64,000 bases of DNA. It comes from Flavobacterium sp. CYK-55. Lineage in GTDB: Bacteria > Bacteroidota > Bacteroidia > Flavobacteriales > Flavobacteriaceae. Below, piece by piece: positions 26,901 to 36,693 of this stretch. The position numbers were made by a program, and so were the translations under genes. The stretch is from assembly GCF_018413465.1 (NCBI RefSeq), contig NZ_JAHCDK010000003.1, positions 124,001 to 188,000 of the forward strand, given 5' to 3'. Position 1 is the stretch's first letter. Every line of letters begins with the position of its first letter. Below the pieces are notes generated by a model. The model saw only the letters and a program-made list of their open reading frames with translations, was not told the origin of the DNA and did no database searches.

Positions 26901-28079
26901 TTATTTCTGATTCAATTGATTGAGTAAATCATCCGCTTCTTGTGTTTTCCAACCAAAAGCTGCATTTTTAGCTTTGGCTTTCTCGGCCCAAACACGCGCT
27001 TGATTTTTGTCTTTATTTTTGAGGTATAAACGAGCGAGCAAAATCTCGGCATCATAAGTTTCATTGAGTGTGATTGCTCTTTGTGTCCATTTAATGGCCT
27101 CTAAAAGCGCAGCCGGTTCTGAGATGTTTTTTTGATAATTCCCAGCAATATCCAGGAGCATTTTGGCATCATTCCAAGCAAATTTTTCAACCGAAGCTGC
27201 GGTTACTTTTTTGTAAAGTTTCCAGTTATTGACTTTGACCGCTAATTGCGTATCAAAACCAAAAAGCAACGAATCTACGCGGCGCATATTGATGGTTTGC
27301 GCAATTGCGCGTCGTTTGTTATAAGTTAAGGTATCGCTGAGTTCAACCGCCGGCGTTAAGAATTCATTGACGGTATTCTCAATTTTTCGCTGAACGCGTT
27401 TGGCCGATGAAACGCCTTCAAATTCTTTGATATGACTCAAAACATACTGAAACTCACGCGATTTGATGTCGGTTACACCATTGGCAATAATCTTCCAGTT
27501 GTTGGCACTCACCAATTGCTCGTCTTTTTGCGTGGCTAGATATTTAGCTGCAATAGGCGAGAGTAGTTGTCGGTCGCGTCCTTTGTTGAGTGCGGTTAAG
27601 TAAGCCAGACATTTGTCGGCATTGCTCACATCGGCATTGAATTGAGCTTCTAAATAGGGCAATTGTTTTTCACGAATCAAGGCGTTTTTGGCTTCGGCTA
27701 CAAATTCAGCAGGTTTAAATTCACCGCTGATGTTGTAGAGTTCGTTGCCGTTTTCATCAAAAAAAATAAACGTTGGAAAGTATTTTATACCAAATCTCTT
27801 TTTAAACATTCCGCCTTCGCCTTTTTCAATGTCTTGCCAAGCGCTGATGTAGTGTTTGTTGATAAAATTGCTGACGAGTGTATCGGTAAAAACTTCTTGT
27901 TTCATTTTGTTACAATGCGCACACCAAGTTGCATACATCATGTAAAAAACGGGCTTGTGCTCTTTTTTGGCGCGTTGCATCACCGAATTATACCCGGAAC
28001 TGTCAAAATCAATTTTGCCTTGAGCTGATAAGTTCAAAGCTATAAAGCTGAATACAAAAATGAATAGCTTCGGATTCAT
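26901..28079 (-). CDS. Exported thioredoxin-like protein with C-terminal helical repeats
   Basis: 392 aa. Signal peptide MNPKLFIFVFSFIALNLSAQ. Thioredoxin domain with active site CAHC in YATWCAHCNKMKQEVF (about 49-64). Residues 150-390 are helical, and the C-terminal part (AIKWTQRAITLNETYDAEILLARLYLKN) resembles TPR. The thioredoxin part is closest to the DUF255/thioredoxin-7 type that handles periplasmic disulphides. A divergent promoter region separates it from menD. Confidence 0.87.
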   Translation of the reverse strand: MNPKLFIFVFSFIALNLSAQGKIDFDSSGYNSVMQRAKKEHKPVFYMMYATWCAHCNKMKQEVFTDTLVSNFINKHYISAWQDIEKGEGGMFKKRFGIKYFPTFIFFDENGNELYNISGEFKPAEFVAEAKNALIREKQLPYLEAQFNADVSNADKCLAYLTALNKGRDRQLLSPIAAKYLATQKDEQLVSANNWKIIANGVTDIKSREFQYVLSHIKEFEGVSSAKRVQRKIENTVNEFLTPAVELSDTLTYNKRRAIAQTINMRRVDSLLFGFDTQLAVKVNNWKLYKKVTAASVEKFAWNDAKMLLDIAGNYQKNISEPAALLEAIKWTQRAITLNETYDAEILLARLYLKNKDKNQARVWAEKAKAKNAAFGWKTQEADDLLNQLNQK

Positions 28080-28105
28080 GGATAAGGTTTTAAAGCAAAT
28101 GCGAA

Positions 28106-28135
28106 CAAATATATTGGGTTTTGTGACAAATTAAA
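28106..28135 (-). promoter_or_regulatory. Probable promoter of the thioredoxin-GNAT operon
   Basis: On the minus strand TTT (28133-28135), 19 bp, TATATTTG (28106-28113). The -7 box is perfect and the -33 has one mismatch. It ends 27 nt before the start codon. Confidence 0.55.
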
Positions 28136-28145
28136 CGCTAACGGT

Positions 28146-28175
28146 CTGCTAAATTAAATGGTTGTTGTAAATTTG
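28146..28175 (+). promoter_or_regulatory. Probable promoter of menD
   Basis: CTG (28146-28148), 19 bp, TAAATTTG (28168-28175). The -7 box is perfect and the -33 has one mismatch. It lies 17 nt before the menD start and back-to-back with the minus-strand promoter at 28106-28135. Confidence 0.55.
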
Positions 28176-28192
28176 CGACACATTTTTATAAG

Positions 28193-29854
28193 ATGAATTA
28201 CCCCAGAATACCTTTAGCGCAGAGTATTATTCAGATTTGTCTGGCCAAAGGCGTTCATCATATTGTGATTTCTCCGGGTTCGCGCAATGCTCCGTTAACA
28301 CTTGGTTTTACAGCTAATCCGCAATTTCATTGTTACAGTATTGCCGATGAACGTTGCGCTGGTTTTTTTGCTTTGGGCATCGCGCAGCAAATCAAAAAAC
28401 CCGTGGCTTTGGTGTGTACTTCGGGCTCGGCTCTGCTCAATTATTATCCGGCTTTTGCCGAAGCTTTTTACAGTCAAATTCCACTGATTGTTATCTCGGC
28501 TGATCGTCCACAGAACAAAATTGACATTGGCGACGGGCAAACCATCCGTCAGGTGAATGTCTTTCAAAATCATTCGCTTTATAATGCCAATTTAACTGAA
28601 GGCGAAAGTTTTGAAAACGATTATAAAATCAATGAAGCCATTACGGTGGCACATATTCAAAAAGGTCCGACGCACATCAATGCTCCGTTTGAAGAACCGT
28701 TGTATTTGATGTCGCGCAAATTATCGGTTGACCCAACTATTTCCGGTTTTGCGAAGGTTTTTAAAAATATTTCTATCGAGGATGTTATCGCTTGTACCAA
28801 TATTTGGAATTCGGCACAAAAGAAATTGATTTTGGTAGGAAGTTTAGATCCGAATGAAATTGATCCTGAAATTATTGATTGGTGGGCTGCTGATCCGTCA
28901 ATTGTGGTGATGACTGAAGCGAGTTCGAATTTACATCATCCGACATTTATCAACCATATCGACACTTTAATTACGCCTTTTAAAGATAGAGATATTGCTC
29001 AATTTAAGCCCGAAGTTCTGATTACTTTTGGCGGAATGATTGTTTCTAAACGCATCAAATCTTTATTGCGTACACACAGACCTGAGCATCATTGGCATAT
29101 TGATCCGCTTAGGGCTTATAATACTTTCGGCGCTTTAGCCCATCATTTTGAAGCACAGGCCAATGAGTTTTTTCATCAGATATTACCTTTTACTAAACAA
29201 GTCAAAAGTGAATATGCCGCGCAAATACAAGAGTTAAAAATTCTGCGCAGTCGCAAGCACAAAGCTTATTTGAGCAAGATTCCTTTTTCAGATTTAAAGC
29301 TTTTTGAAATTCTGCTTCCGCAATTGCCCAAGCCATCGATGTTGCAAATTAGCAATAGTTCGGCCATTCGCTATGCGCAATTGTTTGAAATTGATGCTCA
29401 AGTAAGTGTTTTTTGCAACCGCGGTACCAGCGGAATTGACGGTAGCACTTCAACGGCCATCGGCGCAGCCACCATGCATCAAAAACCTACCGTTCTCATT
29501 ACCGGTGACATTAGTTTTCTCTACGATAGCAATGCGCTTTGGAACGAATATATTCCGAAGAATTTTAAAATTGTTTTGATCAATAATGGCGGTGGCGGTA
29601 TTTTTAGAATTTTGCCGGGCCATCAAGAAAACAAAGTTTTTCACAAATATTTTGAAACTGCGCACAATCTTACAGCTGAGCATTTAGCCAAAATGTTCGG
29701 ATTATCCTATGCTGCGGCCCACAATGAAAGTGAACTCATTGTACATACCAAACGATTGTTTTCGTTTAATAATCAACCTTCAATTTTAGAAGTTTTTACA
29801 CCCGCGCATGAAAACAACAAAATATTACTGCAATACTTTAATGAACTCACTTAG
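28193..29854 (+). CDS. menD: SEPHCHC synthase MenD (menaquinone biosynthesis)
   Basis: 553 aa. N-terminal thiamine-diphosphate domain with the MenD signature SPGSRNAPLT (about 28-37). The cofactor-binding part has GTSGIDGSTSTAIGAA, GDISFLYDSNAL and NNGGGGIFRILPG. MenD condenses 2-oxoglutarate-derived succinic semialdehyde-ThDP with isochorismate to give SEPHCHC. It opens a region also holding menB, menA and menC. Its 3' end overlaps the convergent secreted-protein gene by 4 bp. Confidence 0.95.
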   Translation: MNYPRIPLAQSIIQICLAKGVHHIVISPGSRNAPLTLGFTANPQFHCYSIADERCAGFFALGIAQQIKKPVALVCTSGSALLNYYPAFAEAFYSQIPLIVISADRPQNKIDIGDGQTIRQVNVFQNHSLYNANLTEGESFENDYKINEAITVAHIQKGPTHINAPFEEPLYLMSRKLSVDPTISGFAKVFKNISIEDVIACTNIWNSAQKKLILVGSLDPNEIDPEIIDWWAADPSIVVMTEASSNLHHPTFINHIDTLITPFKDRDIAQFKPEVLITFGGMIVSKRIKSLLRTHRPEHHWHIDPLRAYNTFGALAHHFEAQANEFFHQILPFTKQVKSEYAAQIQELKILRSRKHKAYLSKIPFSDLKLFEILLPQLPKPSMLQISNSSAIRYAQLFEIDAQVSVFCNRGTSGIDGSTSTAIGAATMHQKPTVLITGDISFLYDSNALWNEYIPKNFKIVLINNGGGGIFRILPGHQENKVFHKYFETAHNLTAEHLAKMFGLSYAAAHNESELIVHTKRLFSFNNQPSILEVFTPAHENNKILLQYFNELT

Positions 29855-31389
29855 TTTTTGATGAGTTTAAATGTAACCCCCATATCTGTTTTGACTAAAT
29901 AAGTACCGAATGACAAGTCTGAAATGTCTATTCCGCTCATTGGGTTGTTTGCTTCTTTAATTTTTTGACCGAGTAAATTGTAAATACTCAGCTGTTTTAC
30001 ACCTGTAGAATTGAGAAAAAATACATCGTGTGCCGGATTCGGATAAATCAAAGAATTCATGCTTTCTGGTTTTGCCAAATTCAATGAAGTTGGATTTAAT
30101 TTAGCCAAAAACGGATTATATAATGAACTTCCCGAAAATGGGATTGCATCAAAAGTAAAATTATTACTGCCTATTCCGCTCAAGTAGATGTTTCCGCTTT
30201 GATCTACGGCCACACTGTCAAATCGATCATATGAATCACCGCCGACAGATTTGGCCAAAACCACTTCGCCTTCGGGATTATATTTGAGTATTAGAGCATC
30301 TCTAAAACCGTTGGATTGCGATTGAAATTGACTGTTCCAACTGATGCTTTCAGAAAAACTGCCCACCCAATAAATATTACCTTGTGCATCGAGATTTAAA
30401 AAGTTTCGGTTACCAAGATAGGCTCTACCGCTACCGATGATTTCTTTCACCCATTGAAATTGGCCAGCGGCATTGAGTTTTGCTAGAAAAAAATCACTCA
30501 TAAAACTCGTCTGTGGGCCTTCAATTTGAATATCGTCGAATGAAAAATCACCATTTAACTCAGAACAAAAATACACCGCATCTGGCGAATAAGCTACCAC
30601 TTGCGGAGTTGGGCAAGTAATATCTTCAACATATTTTACCCATTGAAAACTGCCAAGTGTGTCGTATTTTGAAATGTAGGTATTGTAGGTAAGTGAAGTT
30701 GGCGCACTCACACCATTAAAGGTTGCGTTGCTTTCGGCACAAGAACCGGCGGCGTAGATGTTTCCTTGATTGTCAATACTTACGGATGAAATAAGACTCA
30801 CATTATTTTGCGTGATGGTTAAAAGTGATTGCCCATCGGGAGATCGTTTTTGGATGTTTGAGTTCCAGAAATTGTCATAACCCAGATAGATATTGTCTTG
30901 CGCATCAACTACGACAGCTTTAAAGTTAACGTTGTTGAACTCGCCCAATTCAATGATTTCGTGCCATAGCAATGTTCCGTCGGGGCTGAATTTTAGTAAA
31001 ACAGCTTCAACACCTTGCTCGTTAGATGTCAATGTGGTGGCCTCAATATTTAATTGGTCAATAAAGGCCGCAGCAACAATCGTATTTTTTTGACTGTCGG
31101 TTGTTATTTTAAAAATCTGACCCTTTCCGGTAAATGTTTTTTCCCACAAAAGTTGGCCTTGATCATTGTATTTCTTGAAAAACAAGTCGCCAAAAATGTC
31201 GGTGTATATGTATCGGTTGTCTGCAAAACCAGAAAGATAAATATTGCTATCAGAATCAACTGTAGTTACATAACCAATCAAATCCGGATTGTTATTGAAA
31301 TCAATTTCGGGTGCTTTGACCCATTCAAAGGTTTGTGCGTGAATTTGATAGATAAAAAGGACCGCACCAATTAAAAGTATTTTTTTCAT
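29851..31389 (-). CDS. Secreted beta-propeller-like protein with type A T9SS sorting domain
   Basis: 512 aa from ATG 31387-31389 (MKKILLIGAVLFIYQIHAQ); a longer frame upstream overlaps the divergent S1 gene and is not protein-like. About seven repeats carry the pattern W-x-K-x-I ... V-D-x-x-G-N-I-Y-x-x-G (for example VAVDQSGNIYLSGIG), as in SBBP/NHL propellers. The last 75 residues (LIYPNPAHDVF ... LSIYNLLGQKI ... GTYLVKT) form the type A sorting domain cleaved during type IX export. The role is unknown, and it is presumably extracellular or surface-attached. Confidence 0.9.
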   Translation of the reverse strand: MKKILLIGAVLFIYQIHAQTFEWVKAPEIDFNNNPDLIGYVTTVDSDSNIYLSGFADNRYIYTDIFGDLFFKKYNDQGQLLWEKTFTGKGQIFKITTDSQKNTIVAAAFIDQLNIEATTLTSNEQGVEAVLLKFSPDGTLLWHEIIELGEFNNVNFKAVVVDAQDNIYLGYDNFWNSNIQKRSPDGQSLLTITQNNVSLISSVSIDNQGNIYAAGSCAESNATFNGVSAPTSLTYNTYISKYDTLGSFQWVKYVEDITCPTPQVVAYSPDAVYFCSELNGDFSFDDIQIEGPQTSFMSDFFLAKLNAAGQFQWVKEIIGSGRAYLGNRNFLNLDAQGNIYWVGSFSESISWNSQFQSQSNGFRDALILKYNPEGEVVLAKSVGGDSYDRFDSVAVDQSGNIYLSGIGSNNFTFDAIPFSGSSLYNPFLAKLNPTSLNLAKPESMNSLIYPNPAHDVFFLNSTGVKQLSIYNLLGQKIKEANNPMSGIDISDLSFGTYLVKTDMGVTFKLIKN

Positions 31390-31504
31390 AGAATTTGCTC
31401 TTTGAATCAAAAGTATAAAATAAAGTTTCTGAGCTATAAAATCATAGGTAGATTTGAGGTAGACATGCCTGAAACTTCCGTATCTTCGCGCTTTAAATAT
31501 TGCT

Positions 31505-32344
31505 ATGATAGCCATCGGACAACACCATACACTCACCATTCTCAGGTCAACCGGAGTAGGTTTGTTTTTAGGAAACCCAGAGACTGAAGATGTAATTTTA
31601 TTGCCTAATAAATATGTTCCTCAAAATTATCAAGTGGGCGATGAGTTGTGCGTTTTTGTTTATCTCGATCAGCAAGAAAGACCCGTGGCCACAACGCTTG
31701 AGCCTTATATTCACTTGAATGATTTTGCTTTGTTGCGGGTCAATTATACCAATCAGTTGGGTGCTTTTCTCGATTGGGGATTAGAGAAAGATTTGTTTGT
31801 TCCGTTTAAAGAACAAGCACGCAAAATGGAGCAAGGCAAACGTTATTTAGTCTATTTGTATTTGGATGACAAAACTCAGCGATTGGTGGCTTCTAGTAAA
31901 ACAAATCAGTTTTTGAGCAATGAAAATTTAACCGTTGAAAAAGGCCAAGAAGTTGATTTAATTGTATCGCACACTACAGAACTTGGGCTCAATGTAATTG
32001 TCAATCAACAGCATAAAGGTTTGATTTACAAAGATGAAATTTTTGACGAACGCATCAGATTAGGCGACCGAATCAAAGGTTATGTCAAAGCCATTCGCGC
32101 TGACCATAAATTGGATATTTCACTCCAAAAAGAAGGTTTTGAAAACGTTGAAGAAAGTGCTCAAATTATTTTAGATGAACTCAAAAGCAAAAAAGGTTTT
32201 CTCAGACTCAATGATAAAAGTCATCCTGATGACATAAAAGTACTGTTGAATATGAGCAAAAAAACGTTCAAAAAAGCAGTGGGAACACTTTATCGCGAAC
32301 GTCTGATAGAAATTAAAGAAGACGGAATTTACCTAATAGATTAA
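31505..32344 (+). CDS. S1-domain RNA-binding protein, CvfB family
   Basis: 279 aa. CvfB architecture: an S1-like domain at the start (LFLGNPETEDVILLPNKYVP), then S1 domains around 65-130 (GAFLDWGLEKDLFVPFKEQ) and 140-205 (GLNVIVNQQHKGLIYKDEIF), and a C-terminal winged helix (IKVLLNMSKKTFKKAVGTLYRERLIEI). CvfB-type proteins bind RNA and affect gene expression. The start lies 12 nt after a TATCTTCG box. It is divergent from the propeller-protein gene. Confidence 0.87.
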   Translation: MIAIGQHHTLTILRSTGVGLFLGNPETEDVILLPNKYVPQNYQVGDELCVFVYLDQQERPVATTLEPYIHLNDFALLRVNYTNQLGAFLDWGLEKDLFVPFKEQARKMEQGKRYLVYLYLDDKTQRLVASSKTNQFLSNENLTVEKGQEVDLIVSHTTELGLNVIVNQQHKGLIYKDEIFDERIRLGDRIKGYVKAIRADHKLDISLQKEGFENVEESAQIILDELKSKKGFLRLNDKSHPDDIKVLLNMSKKTFKKAVGTLYRERLIEIKEDGIYLID

Positions 32345-32772
32345 TTTTCTACCACTTCAATATTCGGATTGATTTTAAGCAATTCTGACAAGAAAATTTC
32401 GCGCTTCGCCGGAGAAACATAGACATCGTCGTATTGATTATAGGTAATGATAAAACCTTTGGTGTCTAAGGCTGGCTTCATCGTCACCGGAACATATAAC
32501 CCTGAGAAATACTTGATTTTCTTGATTTTTTCAATGTCAATTCTACCGCGATAAGGCCCGGAACGATACAGTAAAAAATGTCTTTTAATGACGTAGCGTG
32601 TGTCGAGTAATATCCACAAAATCAATACAATTACAGCAGATAAAACCACCACCGGAAAAAATGGGACATGCTCTTTTTTGAGTCCGATATAGAGTAGAAA
32701 AATCATTCCCAAAACCAAAGTCCAGAGAATGCCAACGGTATAAAAATTCTTAGTGGATAAAAAACGGTTCAT
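32341..32772 (-). CDS. PH-domain membrane protein, 143 aa
   Basis: Two membrane helices (about 11-30 and 37-56) precede a small bacterial PH-like domain (YRSGPYRGRIDIEKIKKIKYF ... GFIITYNQYDDVYVSPAKREIFLSEL). The ATG at 32770-32772 is chosen; the longer frame would start on a TTG. The same fold class recurs in the two proteins encoded at 33723-35725. Function unknown. It is convergent with the CvfB-like gene and overlaps it by 4 bp. Confidence 0.78.
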   Translation of the reverse strand: MNRFLSTKNFYTVGILWTLVLGMIFLLYIGLKKEHVPFFPVVVLSAVIVLILWILLDTRYVIKRHFLLYRSGPYRGRIDIEKIKKIKYFSGLYVPVTMKPALDTKGFIITYNQYDDVYVSPAKREIFLSELLKINPNIEVVEN

Positions 32773-32874
32773 AGCTTTTTGATTGTTCAAAAATAAATCA
32801 GATTCAGGGATTTTCTTGAGGTCGAAAATATAAAAAATGCTTTATTTTTACGCTAAATTAATACAATTACTGAT

Positions 32875-33711
32875 ATGATTGACTGGATTACCGTAAAAGA
32901 ATTTGAAGATATTACCTATAAAAAATCCAACGGTGTTGCCCGAATTGCTTTCAATAGACCGAATGTACGCAACGCTTTTCGCCCTAAAACCACAGCAGAA
33001 TTGCTCGAAGCTTTTCACGATGCCCAAGAAGATACTTCTATTGGTGTGGTTTTACTTTCTGCCGAAGGCCCGTCTACCAAAGACGGTATTTGGTCATTTT
33101 GTTCCGGCGGCGATCAAAATGCCCGTGGACACCAAGGTTATGTAGGCGCTGACGGTTACCACAGACTCAATATTCTCGATGTTCAAAGACTCATTCGCTT
33201 TATGCCCAAAGTAGTTATTGCGGTGGTTCCAGGTTGGGCTGTGGGCGGAGGTCACAGTTTACATGTGGTTTGCGATTTAACGTTGGCCAGCAAAGAACAC
33301 GCTATTTTTAAACAAACCGATGCCGATGTAACGAGCTTCGATGCCGGTTATGGATCTGCTTATTTGGCCAAATTAGTAGGTCAGAAAAAAGCCCGTGAAA
33401 TTTTCTTCTTAGGCCGAAATTACTCTGCTCAAGACGCTTTTGAGATGGGCATGGTCAATGCCGTGGTTCCGCATGCTGAACTAGAAGATACCGCTTATGA
33501 ATGGGCACAAGAAATTCTCGCTAAATCGCCCACTTCGATCAAGATGCTCAAGTTTGCTATGAACCTGACTGATGACGGTATGGTTGGGCAACAAGTATTT
33601 GCCGGCGAAGCTACACGTCTGGCCTATATGACCGACGAAGCCAAAGAAGGACGCAATGCCTTTTTAGAAAAACGCAAACCTGATTTCGGCAAAAATAAAT
33701 GGCTGCCATAA
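32875..33711 (+). CDS. menB: 1,4-Dihydroxy-2-naphthoyl-CoA synthase MenB
   Basis: 278 aa, crotonase fold. Oxyanion-hole and active-site segments are FCSGGDQNARG and GWAVGGGHSLHVVCDLT. DVTSFDAGYGSAYLA, found in MenB and not in general enoyl-CoA hydratases, includes the catalytic Asp/Ser-type region, and the end EKRKPDFGKNKWLP is MenB-specific. It catalyses intramolecular Claisen condensation of o-succinylbenzoyl-CoA to DHNA-CoA. It leads a plus-strand run through menA and menC. Confidence 0.96.
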   Translation: MIDWITVKEFEDITYKKSNGVARIAFNRPNVRNAFRPKTTAELLEAFHDAQEDTSIGVVLLSAEGPSTKDGIWSFCSGGDQNARGHQGYVGADGYHRLNILDVQRLIRFMPKVVIAVVPGWAVGGGHSLHVVCDLTLASKEHAIFKQTDADVTSFDAGYGSAYLAKLVGQKKAREIFFLGRNYSAQDAFEMGMVNAVVPHAELEDTAYEWAQEILAKSPTSIKMLKFAMNLTDDGMVGQQVFAGEATRLAYMTDEAKEGRNAFLEKRKPDFGKNKWLP

Positions 33712-33722
33712 ATTAAAATTCT

Positions 33723-34229
33723 ATGGAAAATTTCACCAATGAAACACTTGATGTATCTAAGTTACCACGTTATGAATCTGTAGCGTTTGTGCCTTTGAGC
33801 GCATCTTACTGGAAAGTTATATTGCTACAATTATTAATAATTTTATTAATTGTAGTTGGAGTTGTTTTGTATGTTGTTTTGAATCAACCGGAGGTAATTC
33901 CTTATTTGGGTTTTTTAACTGGTTCATGGGTTCTTGCGTTAGTTCTTTCTAGAATTAGTTTTAACAAAAAAGCTTTTGCCTTCAGAGAACACGATGTTTT
34001 GTATCGAAGCGGTGTTATTGCTACCAGCACGATTGTCATTCCCTACAACCGAATTCAACACGTTGCTTTGCACGAAGGTGTTTTTTCAAGAATGTTTGGT
34101 TTGGCTAAAATTGAGATCTTCACTGCCGGCGGTCATTCAGGCGATATTGAAATTCCCGGAATCAAAAAGCATCAAGCCGAAGATATCAAGCAATTACTCA
34201 TGGGTAAAATTCAAAAAGAACTTTCATGA
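33723..34229 (+). CDS. bPH2-domain membrane protein (YdbS-like)
   Basis: 168 aa. Two membrane helices at about 37-60 and 65-83 are followed by a bacterial PH domain: EHDVLYRSGVIATSTIVIPYNRIQHVALHEGVFSRMFGLA. YdbS-like proteins usually pair with a larger YdbT-like partner, as here, where the next gene overlaps by 4 bp (ATGA). In Bacillus a ydbS/ydbT pair has been linked to resistance to an antimicrobial peptide; no role is known here. Confidence 0.85.
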   Translation: MENFTNETLDVSKLPRYESVAFVPLSASYWKVILLQLLIILLIVVGVVLYVVLNQPEVIPYLGFLTGSWVLALVLSRISFNKKAFAFREHDVLYRSGVIATSTIVIPYNRIQHVALHEGVFSRMFGLAKIEIFTAGGHSGDIEIPGIKKHQAEDIKQLLMGKIQKELS

Positions 34230-35725
34230 TTTCTGATTTTGATCAACCGCAAAAGCAGTCGCCAGTGGGTGTTTTGGTCATGTTTGCCGATACGCTTCAG
34301 GAGTATGCACGGGCTTTTTTGCCGGTTTTGGCCATCACGCTTTTTAAAGCCAAAGAATTCAGCATGTTGTATTTTGTGTTGATTTTAGTGGCTGCGCTGG
34401 TGGTTATTGGCGTTATTGCCTATCTGCGTTTTATCAATTTTACTTTTCATCTCGATCGCCAAAATCAAGAATTTATCATTCAAGAAGGCATTTTGAGCAA
34501 AACCAAAACTACGGTTCAATTGCACAAAATTCAGCAAGTCAACATTACACAATCGCTCATTCAGAGGCTCATTGGCGTTTATGGTTTAGAGGTTGATACC
34601 GCCGGAAGCAACTCCAAAGAAGGAAAAATCAAAGCCGTATCGCATGACTTGGCATTGGCCTTAAAATCAGAGTTGCTCAACAACCAAAAAGCCTCAGAAA
34701 TTGCCTCTGACGAAAATCAAAATAATTTTATTTCAGAATCTGAAAGTCAGCCATTTATAAGTATTGGTTTGTCAAGTTTGATTAAAGTGGGTATTACTTC
34801 AAATTACGTCAAAAGTTTTTCTCTGTTGCTCGTATTCTTTTTTACGATGCTTGATTATATCGAGAAGTTTTTTGGCGATGAAGTTTTTGAATCCAATCGT
34901 TATGACCATATGGTTGAAGGTCGTTCGATGGCTTTAGGCTTGTTGTTTTTGGTTCTTTTGATTTTTGTAGTTGTGGTGGTCATAAATTTAGTGCGCACCA
35001 TTATTCGCTACTTTGATTACAAAATTACGCGTCAAAAAGGCTCATTGCTTTTGTCATTTGGGCTCATCAATACCAAGAGCACGATTCTTAAGCCCGAGAA
35101 AGTTCAAATTGTGTCGATTACACAAAATTATTTTCAGAAAAAACTCAATGTGCTTCAGTTGCAAATCAAGCAAACGGCGCACAGTGAACGCGAAGAAAAA
35201 AATACGCACATTGAAATTCCCGGTTGCAATGCTTCAGAAAAAGACGCAATGCTGCATTTGCTGTATCAAAAAAACCCAGAAAAAGGCGTGATGCTCAGCC
35301 CTAATTTTCGCAAGTTGGGTTTTGCCGTTTTCTTGACCATAGTTCTTCCGTTGGTGGGTTATTTCTTTTTCAGACAGTATCAAAATCCCGAGCCTATGTT
35401 TGATTTTGCGGCGCTGATTTATACTATTTTTGTGGGGCTGGTTCAATATTTTAAATACAGAAATCACCGATTGTTTGTACATGACCATTTTATCATCAAA
35501 CAAAGTGGCGCTTGGGATATTACCCATGAAATTATCGAACCCGGAAAAATCCAAGGCATCACCATATCACAGTTGTTTTGGCACAAAAGCATCGGAATCG
35601 GTTCTTTGATTTTGCATACTGCCGGCGGAAATATTCGCTTAGATTTGGGACAGATGAAACTCATTCAACCCTATGTGAATAAATGGTTGTATGAACTTGA
35701 AAAAACCGATGTTAATTGGATGTAA
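34226..35725 (+). CDS. Three-module bPH2-domain membrane protein (YdbT-like)
   Basis: 499 aa built from three copies of a two-helix plus PH-domain unit. The PH parts start FIIQEGILSKTKTTVQLHKIQQVNI (about 90-115), LLLSFGLINTKSTILKPEKVQIVSI (about 273-297) and FIIKQSGAWDITHEIIEPGKIQGITI (about 423-448). Membrane helix pairs precede each. This is the standard YdbT layout. It probably forms a membrane complex with the YdbS-like protein encoded just upstream. Confidence 0.86.
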   Translation: MISDFDQPQKQSPVGVLVMFADTLQEYARAFLPVLAITLFKAKEFSMLYFVLILVAALVVIGVIAYLRFINFTFHLDRQNQEFIIQEGILSKTKTTVQLHKIQQVNITQSLIQRLIGVYGLEVDTAGSNSKEGKIKAVSHDLALALKSELLNNQKASEIASDENQNNFISESESQPFISIGLSSLIKVGITSNYVKSFSLLLVFFFTMLDYIEKFFGDEVFESNRYDHMVEGRSMALGLLFLVLLIFVVVVVINLVRTIIRYFDYKITRQKGSLLLSFGLINTKSTILKPEKVQIVSITQNYFQKKLNVLQLQIKQTAHSEREEKNTHIEIPGCNASEKDAMLHLLYQKNPEKGVMLSPNFRKLGFAVFLTIVLPLVGYFFFRQYQNPEPMFDFAALIYTIFVGLVQYFKYRNHRLFVHDHFIIKQSGAWDITHEIIEPGKIQGITISQLFWHKSIGIGSLILHTAGGNIRLDLGQMKLIQPYVNKWLYELEKTDVNWM

Positions 35726-35753
35726 ATCAAAAAAATAATTAATCATAAATCAA

Positions 35754-36683
35754 ATGAAACACTGGATACAAGCTGCCAGACTCAGAACCTTACCGCTTTC
35801 GGTTTCGGGCATTATTCTCGGAAGTTTTTACGCGATGTCGCAATCTATGTTCAATTGGAAAATTGTGCTTTTGGCACTTTCAACTACTTTGGGCTTGCAG
35901 ATACTTTCCAACTTTGCCAATGATTACGGAGATGGTGTCAAAGGTACCGACAACGATGATCGCATTGGGCCCAAACGCGCCATACAAAGCGGAGTGATTT
36001 CACCTGCACAGATGAAACGCGCCATGTTGATTACCTCAGTACTCACCATGCTTTCGGCCAGTTTGCTGATTTATTTTTCGTTCAAAACCTATCATTTTGG
36101 TTATTCGGTGTTCTTTTTTATCCTCGGATTGTTAGCCGTGGCTTCTGCCATTCGCTACACTGTGGGCAACTCAGCCTACGGATACCGCGGTTACGGAGAT
36201 TTATTTGTGTTTATCTTTTTTGGCTGGGTGAGTACCGTCGGCATTTACTTTATGTTTGCCAAATCACTTGAAAACGGTTATTTACTTTTCTTGCCGGCTA
36301 CCGCCATTGGCTTCCTGAGCGTAGGTGTGCTCAACCTAAACAATATGCGTGATGAAGCTTCTGACAGAAAATCAGGCAAACAAACTTTGGTGGTGCGCAT
36401 GGGCGGTGAAAATGCCAAAAAATATCACTATTTCTTAATCGTTGGCGCTATGCTTTTGGTAGTTTTGTTTGCATTGCTCAACGATTTTCATTTTGATCAA
36501 TACTTGTTTTTAATCGTATATATTCCGCTGATCAAACACCTCAAAACGGTGCGTAACAACACCGAACCGCGCGATTTAGACCCTGAGCTTAAAAAATTGG
36601 CTTTGAGCACTTTTATGCTTTCGGTTTTACTTTCGTTATGCCTCATTTATTTCCTTTCAGATATCCTAGTCAACAACGCTTAA
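35754..36683 (+). CDS. menA: 1,4-Dihydroxy-2-naphthoate prenyltransferase MenA
   Basis: 309 aa, about nine membrane helices, UbiA superfamily. The first Asp-rich motif is NFANDYGDGVKGTDNDDRIGP (about 56-75), with the MenA-type RAIQSG directly after it. The second is NNMRDEASDRKSGKQTL (about 198-214). MenA attaches the polyprenyl tail to DHNA with loss of CO2, giving demethylmenaquinone. It lies 28 bp after the PH-domain gene. Confidence 0.94.
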   Translation: MKHWIQAARLRTLPLSVSGIILGSFYAMSQSMFNWKIVLLALSTTLGLQILSNFANDYGDGVKGTDNDDRIGPKRAIQSGVISPAQMKRAMLITSVLTMLSASLLIYFSFKTYHFGYSVFFFILGLLAVASAIRYTVGNSAYGYRGYGDLFVFIFFGWVSTVGIYFMFAKSLENGYLLFLPATAIGFLSVGVLNLNNMRDEASDRKSGKQTLVVRMGGENAKKYHYFLIVGAMLLVVLFALLNDFHFDQYLFLIVYIPLIKHLKTVRNNTEPRDLDPELKKLALSTFMLSVLLSLCLIYFLSDILVNNA

Positions 36684-36693
36684 AAAGCTTCTT

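Noticed and set aside
31390..31539. Fifty-residue N-terminal extension of the propeller protein
   Set aside because: It precedes a perfect signal peptide and overlaps the divergent S1-domain gene.
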